A stretch of DNA of 64,000 nt from positions 2,728,001 to 2,792,000 of the forward strand of contig NZ_JNLQ01000002.1 in assembly GCF_000703165.1 (NCBI RefSeq), in the 5' to 3' direction. The position numbers were made by a program, and so were the translations under genes. This DNA is from Butyrivibrio sp. AE3004. GTDB taxonomy: Bacteria > Bacillota > Clostridia > Lachnospirales > Lachnospiraceae. The notes below the pieces were generated by a model. It was not told the DNA's origin. It did no database searches and was given only the letters and a program-made list of their open reading frames with translations. Shown in pieces: positions 28,378-37,869 of the stretch. Position 1 is the stretch's first letter; the number at the start of each line of letters is the position of its first letter.

Positions 28378-29790
28378 TCAAGATAGTTCAACTCTAATAT
28401 GTAATCTGCATGTTATTTTTAAAATCACTTGCTTTATAACATCATAATATAATTTATAATAAATAAATGTTGATCCTAATAATATCAATAATAATATAAG
28501 AATATTTCTTGAATATGATCCCATCATAGCTAGTATTATAATGCCAATAGTAATCTTTATAGTTCTATAATCATACTTTATTTGGCAAATCTTCTTGATT
28601 GCTCTAGCTCTTAATATAAACAATATAAAATATGCCATTAATGTAGATACACTTGCTGCAAAAATTTGCATTTTTCCAACTAATAGTATATTCACAAATA
28701 AGTTTATTCCCGCAGCTATAATGGATGTTTTTCCAAGCTCTTTTGTTTTTTTCAATCCTATGTATATACCGCCATAATACTGAGCAATACTATAAAAAAA
28801 CATACCCACAAGTAAAAGAGGTATATGATAATAAGCTGCTGCAAATTTGTCATTAATCAGAATCTTAAAAATAACTGGCTCAAAACATAATAGGATAATG
28901 AGTATATATGACATAATAGCAAATAAATTCCTAAACACGTCACTATAAAAGTCTGCCATATCTTCTTTTTCTCTTGATGCTGATTCTTGCCATGCCATAT
29001 GAAAAAGACTATACATTGTCGTTATTAGCCCTGGTATTTTTCCTGCTGCTGCATATATACCATTGGCGCCATTCCCACAACATACATTCAAAATAAGTTT
29101 ATCCGATGCATTCAAAATCCACCACGAAACATTATTAGTAATCATAGGAATTGAATAAACTAATATTCTTTTTGCCTTTCCCACGTTAAATGATTTCACC
29201 CCAAATAACTTGTATACCTTTGACCGCATTATCATATAAAAGATTGAAACTACATGAGAAATACAAAATGCACAAATATATCCTATTACCCCCATTCCAC
29301 AAAAGCGAATTAGTACAATTGAAAATAGAACATTAGTAAATGTAATTATTATGCTATTCCAGGAATAAATTTTATTATTCCCCATTCCTCTAACTATCTG
29401 CTGAAGCATTATATCAAAAATCTGTAAATCTAACGCTATTAACCAAATAGTTAATCCTTCCTTAGCCATCAATTGTAAAAACAAAAAAGCTAATATATTT
29501 GATGTAAACAAAATAGAGAAAATAATTAATATGCAACTTGAAATAGTTTCCTTTTTATCAGTTTGCTTATCATCATCAATCAAAAAGCGAAATACCCCTT
29601 GATCTAATTGTAATGACAGAATTGGAACAGCCATTGCTATAATAACTGTAAATATATCAATATCTCCATATTCTTCTACGGAAAGCCACGCGGTAAAAAG
29701 AGGAAGCATCAAAAAATTAATTAGCTTTGTCCCAATACCTCCAATAAATAAAATTACTGTATTCTTTAATAATCTCTCTTGTTTTCCCAT
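28378..29790 (-). CDS. Wzx-type oligosaccharide flippase (MATE/MOP superfamily)
   Basis: 470 aa with 12-14 membrane segments and the usual opening of the family: LLKNTVILFIGGIGTKLINF, then LPLFTAWLSVEEYGDIDIF. It flips the lipid-linked repeat unit to the outer face of the membrane. Strongly AT-rich. It lies between the DUF6625 gene and a pyruvyl-transferase-family gene. Specificity for a given repeat unit cannot be read from sequence. Confidence 0.9.
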   Translation of the reverse strand: MGKQERLLKNTVILFIGGIGTKLINFLMLPLFTAWLSVEEYGDIDIFTVIIAMAVPILSLQLDQGVFRFLIDDDKQTDKKETISSCILIIFSILFTSNILAFLFLQLMAKEGLTIWLIALDLQIFDIMLQQIVRGMGNNKIYSWNSIIITFTNVLFSIVLIRFCGMGVIGYICAFCISHVVSIFYMIMRSKVYKLFGVKSFNVGKAKRILVYSIPMITNNVSWWILNASDKLILNVCCGNGANGIYAAAGKIPGLITTMYSLFHMAWQESASREKEDMADFYSDVFRNLFAIMSYILIILLCFEPVIFKILINDKFAAAYYHIPLLLVGMFFYSIAQYYGGIYIGLKKTKELGKTSIIAAGINLFVNILLVGKMQIFAASVSTLMAYFILFILRARAIKKICQIKYDYRTIKITIGIIILAMMGSYSRNILILLLILLGSTFIYYKLYYDVIKQVILKITCRLHIRVELS

Positions 29791-29815
29791 CTCCTACTCA
29801 CTTTTCCAAACTATG

Positions 29816-31009
29816 TCACATACACTCTTTAACAATTTGTTCAAACATGTTATAAACTTGTTCTTTTAAGCAAATTGCAGTATTTTCACTTTCTTCATTC
29901 CAAACCCTATCCACTATGCTAATTAGTTTCTCTTTTGAAATATCATCTATGTTTACACAATTCTCTTGTTTATCTATAAGCGACATAAAGCCATCTATTT
30001 TGTAATTATACGAAATTGCAACTGCTGGAACAGAATATGAGGTCGAAATAATCACCGGATGCATTTTCGTACTTATTGTAATCCTTCCCTCAGAAAGAAG
30101 ATTACACATTTTTTCATGGCTCAAATTTTCGTAGATGATAAACTTATCTTTAGGTAATCCTCTTTTTATCAAATCAACAAATTTCCTATCCCATTTCCAA
30201 TTAGTACTTAATACAAATTGGAACATCAGATTTTCATTTTTATTCTTCAAAAGATAATTCAATAGTGATCTATACGCAATAATATATTTATATCTCTTCA
30301 AAGATAATCTATTAGGAATTCTCTTTACTATATAGGATCCTTTTTTGTTTGTATCAAAATTTGAATAACGGATATAATTTGCTGGCATAATATTAACTAT
30401 CGTCTTAGTATTATCACGCATGCCATGATGAATAACATCAGATATTATTACTGCAACATCCGGATAAACATTAATATCTATGCCTTCCACAAATTGTTCC
30501 AAGTATTCTTTCGTTAAACTATCTCTTACAGAAATAAAATCACATTTTTTCAATGCATCTGATAGTGCTGATTTTCCAATTTCAGAAATAACAGGGCCAA
30601 TACTTTGACCTATAATTACAACTTTAGCCCCCATATTATAGGCAATATTGATTTCTAAAATTCTTGCCCAAAATTGATTGTTCCAAGATTCATTAAAGTA
30701 TCCTCCTCCAGACATTATAAAAATAGTATCTTTATCAAATAATCCACAGTATTCCTTAAATATGTCATTCTTCATTATCTGTTTTATATCAGAATAATCA
30801 GAAAATTCATTAATATTTTCAGAAAACATTTTATGAACAGAAGGAATAACGTTATTCTTGGAATGACGCCTCTCAAAATCCCGTGGATCAAACGATGTAT
30901 AAATTATTTCATGCCCCAAATATTTTTCGCATAAATAAATTGTTGATGCTGCAATCGCCTCATCTCCTATATTCCCATAACTCCATCCGCCTGACACTAC
31001 TATTTTCAC
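29816..31009 (-). CDS. Polysaccharide pyruvyl transferase family protein (CsaB-like)
   Basis: 397 aa. The start MKIVVSGGWSYGNIGDEAI is the glycine-rich opening of the family; the C-terminal half holds ISTKMHPVIISTSYSVPAV with the conserved His. Members transfer pyruvate from phosphoenolpyruvate to a sugar, making an acidic ketal. It is the second member of the family in this cluster (the other is at 35.5 kb) and differs strongly from it in sequence, so the two may act at different positions. It lies 23 bases after the polymerase gene. Confidence 0.85.
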   Translation of the reverse strand: MKIVVSGGWSYGNIGDEAIAASTIYLCEKYLGHEIIYTSFDPRDFERRHSKNNVIPSVHKMFSENINEFSDYSDIKQIMKNDIFKEYCGLFDKDTIFIMSGGGYFNESWNNQFWARILEINIAYNMGAKVVIIGQSIGPVISEIGKSALSDALKKCDFISVRDSLTKEYLEQFVEGIDINVYPDVAVIISDVIHHGMRDNTKTIVNIMPANYIRYSNFDTNKKGSYIVKRIPNRLSLKRYKYIIAYRSLLNYLLKNKNENLMFQFVLSTNWKWDRKFVDLIKRGLPKDKFIIYENLSHEKMCNLLSEGRITISTKMHPVIISTSYSVPAVAISYNYKIDGFMSLIDKQENCVNIDDISKEKLISIVDRVWNEESENTAICLKEQVYNMFEQIVKECM

Positions 31010-31032
31010 AAGTCTTTCTCCTTAAATTCCAT

Positions 31033-32376
31033 TTATGACTCTTCGCAATCCAAATATATTCTTTTATATGAAATAAACATCACAATAAGCATCCATAATA
31101 TTCTTTCCGTCGTGAGCTTTGCAACAGTAAAATATGCCAAAAAAATACTCAGAAACGAATAAAAAAATGCAATACAAAAACTATCTTTATATTTGCTAAA
31201 TGTTTTATAGGATAACAGCAAAATAGAGCTATATAATCCTAAACATCCTATAAGGCCAACAATACCACGATTAATAAACACTGCTAAGTATTCAATATCT
31301 ATTGACTTAGCTCTGAATTGTCTATTCCCAGCAATTACATAAACAATATTGTTAAAAATATACCCTGTTCCACCACCAAAAATATAATTGTGCTTTGCAA
31401 TTTGTTGAAGTAATGATAATTGACTAATTCTGGAAAAAACAGCATCTTCATTACCACCAGAATCCGAAATTGCAAAATTGCCACCAAATGCATTCAGTGT
31501 TCCTAAAACAGTATCTCGAAATATTGAAAACATATTCGGAGATAACAATATCAAAAGCAATCCAAAAAACAATCCTATACCAATAACCTTCAAATACGTT
31601 TGTCTTTGCTTTTTTCCGATTTTAAACATTGAAATACAAAATACTATTCCAAAAACAGCAATAACACCGCGAGACATCGTCATAATTAAGCATGCCACCC
31701 CTAGCATATACAATAAATACAGTTGTTTTCTCTGTTCTTTATTAATCATATGCATAATTAATGGTAGCAAAGCTATACAATATAGTCCTAATGCTATGGC
31801 ATGTCCAAATGAAAAAGCTGCACGAACACTATCATATCTTTCATAACTACTAATTAACATGTTTTCTCTTGATCCAGTGTCGAGGAACGTTGACACGACG
31901 TTAAATTTTGTCACTGTTTCTAATACACCCATAACAAAAACAACTGCTGATGCAGAAATAAGCGCATTCATACATCCCTCAAATCTTCTCTTTGTAGAAA
32001 TTTGAGTAGTCATAACATAGAAAAAAATGATATTTTCCAAGATAACACTTATATATGTTTTTATAGATGCAGATTCAGAAACATGTGCTAATGCCACAGC
32101 TGTTTCACACAAAAAATAAACCAAAAAAGCTTTTCCAAACATTTTATCTTTAAAAATGTTTTTAAAGACCATTCTTCTATTAAACAATGCTCCAATCATA
32201 ATTATTAGTAAAATCCTAGATGCAGTAAAAAGAGGGAGCGATTCACTGAAACTAACCGCCAAATATTCTGGTAATATTGGATATAAAAAAACAAAGTAAT
32301 ACAATAGATACTCTTTATTGAACACAAAGAGTATAATTGCTACAAAAACAATAAGAAAAAGTACCCCTAACGCCAT
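31033..32376 (-). CDS. Wzy-type O-antigen/exopolysaccharide polymerase
   Basis: 447 aa, almost wholly hydrophobic with ~11-12 membrane segments and one long external loop (~275-345, containing NAFGGNFAISDSGGNEDAVF and GGGTGYIFNN). This is the shape of Wzy/WaaL-like polymerases, which vary too much for a fixed motif. It joins flipped repeat units outside the membrane. Position between a pyruvyl-transferase-family gene and a GT2 gene fits. Very AT-rich. Confidence 0.82.
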   Translation of the reverse strand: MALGVLFLIVFVAIILFVFNKEYLLYYFVFLYPILPEYLAVSFSESLPLFTASRILLIIMIGALFNRRMVFKNIFKDKMFGKAFLVYFLCETAVALAHVSESASIKTYISVILENIIFFYVMTTQISTKRRFEGCMNALISASAVVFVMGVLETVTKFNVVSTFLDTGSRENMLISSYERYDSVRAAFSFGHAIALGLYCIALLPLIMHMINKEQRKQLYLLYMLGVACLIMTMSRGVIAVFGIVFCISMFKIGKKQRQTYLKVIGIGLFFGLLLILLSPNMFSIFRDTVLGTLNAFGGNFAISDSGGNEDAVFSRISQLSLLQQIAKHNYIFGGGTGYIFNNIVYVIAGNRQFRAKSIDIEYLAVFINRGIVGLIGCLGLYSSILLLSYKTFSKYKDSFCIAFFYSFLSIFLAYFTVAKLTTERILWMLIVMFISYKRIYLDCEES

Positions 32377-32392
32377 GAAATTCCTCCACTCA

Positions 32393-33307
32393 TCATCTTT
32401 TCCCGAGCAGCAAACTTAACCTGATAAAGCATTCATTAAGCTTATTTTTATATTTTATCCTTGGTTCGAAAGTAAGCATAAGTCTGTTCTTTATCTTATT
32501 TTTATAATTTGCAATGCATTCTAAATACGCTTTATTCACTTCAGGAATAAACTTAGAATACAACTTAAGAATATCATTGGATTGATCCGCAATTGAAATA
32601 TCTCGTCTTGACAACAAAAATCCAATTCTATATGTAATAGCATTCCAATAACCAACCCCTCGTCCAACTACATTACTTTCATGCTGCCTATATCCCATAT
32701 GGGCTTGATTATCATATATAGCCTTCCCCCCTACTGAAGCACAAACCGCTTGAATAAAAAAATCATGCATAATTATGCTTTTAGGTCTAGCTGCACTTTT
32801 TAAAATTGCCACCAATTTTTTATTAAGAACCATAGTGCACCCCATACAACCGCCACAACACAAATAATGAAATATATTCTGTTCATTCAAGTCATCATTT
32901 TCTTTATATACTGTACCACCACATTTTTCGCCATATCGATCAATCAATCTTGCATTACAATAATAATACGCTGGTATATTATCATAATTTTTTAAGAAAT
33001 CGACTGCTGTAATCAACTTGTCTTCATCCCATATATCATCTTGGTCAGAAAATGCATAATAATCTGCTTCCGGTGCTTTTCTTATCAATTCCATAAAGCT
33101 TAATGCTGGTTTAAGATTTTCTCCGGTGAACCATGAAAGAACACCTTCATTCTTTTTTTGTTCCAATATAAATTGCGTATTATCATTAGATCCATCATCT
33201 CTAACTAATAATTTAATATCTACCCCTTTTTGTAATATTATACTTTCTATCTGTTTACCTAAAAATTCTTTACCATTATAGGTTGACATTAATACAGCAA
33301 CTAACAT
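32393..33307 (-). CDS. Glycosyltransferase, GT2 family
   Basis: 304 aa from ATG 33307 (AAAGGA upstream; a TTG two codons earlier is possible). GT-A fold: AVLMSTYNGKEFLGKQIESI at the start, LLVRDDGSNDNT, and YAFSDQDDIWDEDKL with the metal-binding DQDD. This subtype often transfers rhamnose or a related 6-deoxysugar, in line with the rfb genes nearby. It lies 16 bases upstream of the polymerase gene. The sugar is inferred. Confidence 0.87.
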   Translation of the reverse strand: MLVAVLMSTYNGKEFLGKQIESIILQKGVDIKLLVRDDGSNDNTQFILEQKKNEGVLSWFTGENLKPALSFMELIRKAPEADYYAFSDQDDIWDEDKLITAVDFLKNYDNIPAYYYCNARLIDRYGEKCGGTVYKENDDLNEQNIFHYLCCGGCMGCTMVLNKKLVAILKSAARPKSIIMHDFFIQAVCASVGGKAIYDNQAHMGYRQHESNVVGRGVGYWNAITYRIGFLLSRRDISIADQSNDILKLYSKFIPEVNKAYLECIANYKNKIKNRLMLTFEPRIKYKNKLNECFIRLSLLLGKR

Positions 33308-33326
33308 TTGCAAATTATCCTTTATA

Positions 33327-34349
33327 CTATTTAGTTAGATATAATTCTCCAACTCGACTCCCTAATACTTTAAGGGAAAAATTTTTTTGAAATATATCAT
33401 AACCATTACTTGCTAATTTTTCCAAAACACAATTATCATTAGCTATCGTCTTTACAGCATTACAGAACTCACTTATCATTTTAGGCACAATTAGAGCATT
33501 TATTTCATTTTTTACATATTCACAAATAGAATTAGATTCTGTAATTATAATGGGTTTTTTGTATTGCATAGCCTGCAACATTACTAATTGCCCTGATGAA
33601 ATATTCTGTTCTTTTAAAGGAATCAAGACAGCTTCACACCTATCTAAAATCTTTAAATATTCCTCGCCTCGAATAGTATTAAATATATATACATTATTTG
33701 GAATATCAGTTATATGATCTAGCGTATCCGTAATAACAACAATATTGTACTGGCTTAGTTCATTAGCACATCTGAACAAAAAATCATAATCTCTATTACT
33801 TCTTCCCACAGATAAAAAAAACTTCTCTGGCAATTGAATTGTTGTTGCTTCCAATTTTTTTTTCTCAGGTATACCAAGTGGCATATATGTAAATAATGCA
33901 GCATTGACATCAAATAATTCACTATAATAATTTACTTCATTTTTTGAAAACACAACAATGTAATCAATATATCCTGATTGCAAGATTTTTTTTATAAATC
34001 TAAAGTATAGATTTCCCAAACATCCCTCTTTTTTTTTGTATATAAAAGTCATCACCGTTAGTTCTACAGTTTTTTTTGTTCGAAATAAGATACAATAATA
34101 TGCAAAAATCAGTCCATAAAATTGTTGCCACGATATTATTTTTTCATAGCGTTGTCTTCTAATAAAAATAGAAAAAGCATGCCAAAAATAGCCGATAATT
34201 CTCCTCATATTGAATAATTTATTTTTTATTATTCCTGCATTATCCCAGCATACTATGGACCATTCTAATTTACTACCAATTTGTACCCCAGAAGCGAATT
34301 CCCACTTATCATCAACAATCGTATCTGTTAAAATCACATTTTTTTTCAT
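33327..34349 (-). CDS. Glycosyltransferase, GT4-like
   Basis: 340 aa. The C-terminal half is a GT-B donor domain: FFLSVGRSNRDYDFLFRCA, then SSGQLVMLQAMQYKKPIIIT with a degenerate E-x7-E region (no clear first Glu). The N-terminal half is less typical, with hydrophobic stretches near IIGYFWHAFSIFI and LIFAYYCILF that suggest membrane association. AT-rich member of the variable cassette. Acceptor and donor unknown. Confidence 0.75.
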   Translation of the reverse strand: MKKNVILTDTIVDDKWEFASGVQIGSKLEWSIVCWDNAGIIKNKLFNMRRIIGYFWHAFSIFIRRQRYEKIISWQQFYGLIFAYYCILFRTKKTVELTVMTFIYKKKEGCLGNLYFRFIKKILQSGYIDYIVVFSKNEVNYYSELFDVNAALFTYMPLGIPEKKKLEATTIQLPEKFFLSVGRSNRDYDFLFRCANELSQYNIVVITDTLDHITDIPNNVYIFNTIRGEEYLKILDRCEAVLIPLKEQNISSGQLVMLQAMQYKKPIIITESNSICEYVKNEINALIVPKMISEFCNAVKTIANDNCVLEKLASNGYDIFQKNFSLKVLGSRVGELYLTK

Positions 34350-34406
34350 ATGAAACTCTTTAGCTTCCTTTTCTTTATAACTATATCAAAAAATAATAAT
34401 ACATTA

Positions 34407-35513
34407 TCAATTACTTATTACTCGCAATCTTAATAGTAGTTGTTTCAAATCTTGCCTCATGCATTGCTTAGGAAGCATTTTAAACACAAGGACATTAAAG
34501 CTTTCATTCATAAGCCTTTTAAAGAATTCTTTTCTTCTATGATGTTCAATTGAAGGATGTCTTAGCTGATGATTATTATCTATAGCCTTTTTTAAATCAA
34601 CTGGATGTAAACAAAGCCTTGCATTATGAAGAAGTTCTTTGCCTTTATCCGTCTGACATAGAACTAATGATATACCTTTCTTTTGCTCCTGTATTGGCAA
34701 CTCACTGCCCCAGGAATCTCCCAATGTGATGTCCGACACACGCTCTATACCAGCGTATCTACAACTATAGCAATTCTCTGTGCAAATTAGTGAATTTATA
34801 AATGCTATTGAATATCTATCACTTACTCCATTTGTAATAATCCCCTTTTTGTTCCCATAGACCATATACTTAGCTTTTATCCTAAATGAGATATCCGTAA
34901 AAGTGGATAATTTCGTTTTATATTGTTTTAAGAAAATATCTAAAATTTGTGGCGATGGACTACCATGACATATTAAATCGATTGTATATAAATCAGAAGT
35001 AAGCTTTTCTCCAACATAATTCAGCATACTGGACACTTGACAAGGAAGACCTATAAACAGTACTTTTTCACCTATAACAAGCAGGTCTTTTACTGCTTTG
35101 TATGCACCTATTGGATTACTTTTTACATATTTTGATCCCGCAAACTTTATCAATTCTTCCTTTTTACGTGCAACATCAAAAATAAATTTTCCATCACGAA
35201 ATACACATGCGAAAACTACTCCTCCTAAATCAAGAAAATATTCCGCAATTGTAATAGCAGCTCCTCCTGAAGAACTATTTTTTCGAACCTGCCCATCTTC
35301 AGCCCATCCTTGATGCCATTCTATAGGTTTTCTCAACGTTGATGGATTATTATATTGACAAACCTTGCGACACATATTGCAATTAACACATTTCTTCTCA
35401 TCTATAATTGCATTATATGAGACTAATGAATCTTGTATCGTAATTGCTTCTTTAGGGCAAGCATCTACGCATGCCATACACCCAGCACATTTATCTAATT
35501 CGCATACAGTCAT
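34407..35513 (-). CDS. F420-hydrogenase beta-subunit-like Fe-S flavoprotein of polysaccharide clusters
   Basis: 368 aa. The N-terminus holds two [4Fe-4S] motifs, CAGCMACVDACPKEA (~9-23) and CVNCNMCRKVCQY (~42-54), followed by the FrhB-type N and C domains (GQVRKNSSSGGAAITIAEYF, GLPCQVSSML, LICHGSPSP, ITLGDSWG). Proteins of this make-up occur next to pyruvyl transferases in many capsule clusters, where F420 itself is absent; they are thought to be reductases acting on a sugar or sugar substituent, without firm proof. It is directly downstream of a pyruvyl-transferase-family gene (22-base gap). Confidence 0.82.
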   Translation of the reverse strand: MTVCELDKCAGCMACVDACPKEAITIQDSLVSYNAIIDEKKCVNCNMCRKVCQYNNPSTLRKPIEWHQGWAEDGQVRKNSSSGGAAITIAEYFLDLGGVVFACVFRDGKFIFDVARKKEELIKFAGSKYVKSNPIGAYKAVKDLLVIGEKVLFIGLPCQVSSMLNYVGEKLTSDLYTIDLICHGSPSPQILDIFLKQYKTKLSTFTDISFRIKAKYMVYGNKKGIITNGVSDRYSIAFINSLICTENCYSCRYAGIERVSDITLGDSWGSELPIQEQKKGISLVLCQTDKGKELLHNARLCLHPVDLKKAIDNNHQLRHPSIEHHRRKEFFKRLMNESFNVLVFKMLPKQCMRQDLKQLLLRLRVISN

Positions 35514-35535
35514 GAAAAAATAATCCCTTCCTTTT

Positions 35536-36633
35536 TTACTCTGAAATCATTTTCTTCAAAATTTCTTTAGACTCTGCTCTTTTCTGTCTTAGTATCCTAT
35601 TGGCGAAGTCAAATGATATACTAATGTCTTCCAGATTCTTACTATTATCAGTTAATATTCTTTCAGATAAATTAGTCATATTTAAAATACTTACATTGCG
35701 TGTACCGGTATTATTATTGGGCAACACCTCAATAAAAGGGGTATTAAATGTAATAGCAAATGCAGTACCATGAAACGAATCTGTTACCATTAGTTCAGCA
35801 TTTTTAATATATCCAAGAAATTCAGCAACTGATGGACACCACACAAACTTCCCCGATCTTGTAATTTGATGCAAAGAAGCAGATACTCTAATCAGTTTTA
35901 ACCCTTTCTTCTTAGCTATCGTTTCAGCATAGCGCCCCAGATTCTTATCGTTATGTAATTGATATACTAATAAATACTTTTCAGTATTTATTTCCTTAGC
36001 ATATTTACTCCAAAAATGACTATCAAAAAGCAAAGTTGGATCCACAACTTGTTCAGCCTTCTGGCCAATATCTTTTAGAATATTGACTGCACTGTCTTCT
36101 CTAACTGAAATAGAATTATATTTTTTTAAATGCTTGCTAAAATAGTCTTTAAGCTCACCGGTCATATCTGTATGTCCAAAACTAGCTGCATAGGCTATTC
36201 TTTTTTTGTTCTCAGCAAAAGAAAGGCAATACACATCATCATACGTCCCATCACTAACCGGTCCCCAAACCTGATCGCTTCCTGTCATATAAACATCTGT
36301 TTTAGGACAATCTGCTATTAGTTCAGCTTTTGAGCTATAGTTCCTTGTTAGCTTCAAGTATTTTTTTCTTTGCTTTTCGAATTTACTCCCTGCAATAACA
36401 CTTTCAGGCTGTCTTAATAACAAATAAATAAATCTACTAAGTAAATTCTTATTCCATGAATTTTTCTTTCTAAGTAATGTTTTTTCAACATTCTTGTAAG
36501 CTTCATCCATTCGAATATAATCTATTATTTCGCAATCATATCCCAATTCCTCTATCGCAGTTTGCGTTGCAAATGCTTGTAAAAGAGAACCATAATTTGT
36601 TATTGCATGCCTTGTAATAACACCAATTTTCAT
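35536..36633 (-). CDS. Polysaccharide pyruvyl transferase family protein
   Basis: 365 aa. N-terminus ITRHAITNYGSLLQAFATQ, middle DVYMTGSDQVWGPVSDGTYD, and C-terminal VTDSFHGTAFAITFNTPFIE carry the family signature including the conserved SFHG histidine. It is of the type usually found beside the F420-beta-like protein, as here. Likely role: attach a pyruvate ketal to the repeat unit, or a related transfer. It lies 17 bases after the radical SAM gene. Confidence 0.85.
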   Translation of the reverse strand: MKIGVITRHAITNYGSLLQAFATQTAIEELGYDCEIIDYIRMDEAYKNVEKTLLRKKNSWNKNLLSRFIYLLLRQPESVIAGSKFEKQRKKYLKLTRNYSSKAELIADCPKTDVYMTGSDQVWGPVSDGTYDDVYCLSFAENKKRIAYAASFGHTDMTGELKDYFSKHLKKYNSISVREDSAVNILKDIGQKAEQVVDPTLLFDSHFWSKYAKEINTEKYLLVYQLHNDKNLGRYAETIAKKKGLKLIRVSASLHQITRSGKFVWCPSVAEFLGYIKNAELMVTDSFHGTAFAITFNTPFIEVLPNNNTGTRNVSILNMTNLSERILTDNSKNLEDISISFDFANRILRQKRAESKEILKKMISE

Positions 36634-36650
36634 GTAAAGACTCCAAAAGA

Positions 36651-37823
36651 TTACTCCGCCAACTGTGCTGCAATATCAGCATCAACTATCTCTTCACCGG
36701 TCTTATTCTTAAGTTGCTCCATTGATGCAGCAGACAGACCATTGTTAATTACACAGTTCATGTCACATGTACTGCACTTGTCAAGTTCTTCCTTAGTTAC
36801 TTTTCCATCTCTAAGATCACGAACAATCTTGTTCTCATACATACTGTATTTCTTCTTGGTCCAGAACTTAAGCTTGTGAGTGATGACCCACCATGCAGGA
36901 ACCCAGATGTATTTATGCATTGCAGGAGATACTGAACCAATCATCCAGCAATCTCTGTCACAGCAACGAACCTTCTTCCGAACCGCCTCTGCCTCAGGTG
37001 AGCTCCAAAGCTCATCCCAACTCTGCTCGTTAAGGTTACCCATAACCTCTTTATCCTTAGTTCCGTTACAAGGCATAACGTCTCCATAGGGATCAATAAA
37101 GAATGTATCAAATGACATATCACAGGGAAGAAGTCTCTTCTGTCCATAAATGTAGTTGATAAGTCCATGATTGAAGTATGCTCTGAACCACTTCTTAGGG
37201 CTCTTGCTTGCAAGAAGCTCATTAACAAGGTTCTCAAAATTCTGTGCAACCATCGGACGATCTTTGATTATGTTCTTTGCTTCAACGAAGTAGAAACTGT
37301 TGTGAAGCGATGCGGTTGCAAACTCCATGCCCATTTCGTCAGAGAGCTTATAGAGCGGCACAAGGTCAGGTGCATTCTTATCCTGAACAGTCATACCGAA
37401 ACCAACGTCCTTCATACCCATCTCACGAAGCTTTTTCAGAGTCTGATAACCTCTCTGATATCCATTCTCAAGACCTCTGATCTCATTGTTTGTATTCTCA
37501 AGGCCTTCGATAGAGATACGAATACCAATCTGAGGAAACTCTTTGCATAGATCTACTATTCTGTCTGTAAAAAAGCCATTGGTAGAAATAACAATACGGT
37601 CTGACTTTTTATAAAGCTCACGAACAATATCCTTGATATCAGTTCTGATAAAAGGCTCACCACCTGTGATGTTTGTGAAATACATCTTAGGAAGTTTCTT
37701 AATTGTTTCAATAGAAATTTCTTCTTCTGGTTTACTAGGCGCCTTGTATCTATTGCACATAGAGCAACGAGCGTTACATCTATAAGTTACGATAACAGTT
37801 CCATTTAATTTTTTCTCTGCCAT
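36651..37823 (-). CDS. Radical SAM protein with SPASM-like Cys-rich C-terminus, in the polysaccharide cluster
   Basis: 390 aa. The radical SAM motif is C16-x3-C20-x2-C23 (TYRCNARCSMC), followed by TNITGGEPFIRTDI, the SAM-binding GGEP. The C-terminal half holds many Cys (RLLPCDMSF, DVMPCNGTKDKEVMGNL, VRCCDRDCW and STCDMNCVIN), enough for auxiliary Fe-S clusters of SPASM type. A substrate is not known; nearby genes point to a sugar or lipid-linked sugar. Its base composition is like the chromosome rather than the AT-rich neighbours on both sides. It follows the acyltransferase by 46 bases. Confidence 0.85.
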   Translation of the reverse strand: MAEKKLNGTVIVTYRCNARCSMCNRYKAPSKPEEEISIETIKKLPKMYFTNITGGEPFIRTDIKDIVRELYKKSDRIVISTNGFFTDRIVDLCKEFPQIGIRISIEGLENTNNEIRGLENGYQRGYQTLKKLREMGMKDVGFGMTVQDKNAPDLVPLYKLSDEMGMEFATASLHNSFYFVEAKNIIKDRPMVAQNFENLVNELLASKSPKKWFRAYFNHGLINYIYGQKRLLPCDMSFDTFFIDPYGDVMPCNGTKDKEVMGNLNEQSWDELWSSPEAEAVRKKVRCCDRDCWMIGSVSPAMHKYIWVPAWWVITHKLKFWTKKKYSMYENKIVRDLRDGKVTKEELDKCSTCDMNCVINNGLSAASMEQLKNKTGEEIVDADIAAQLAE

Positions 37824-37869
37824 TTTTATCTCCTTAGATACTTTTTCTTCAACTATCCATGTATTAGCT

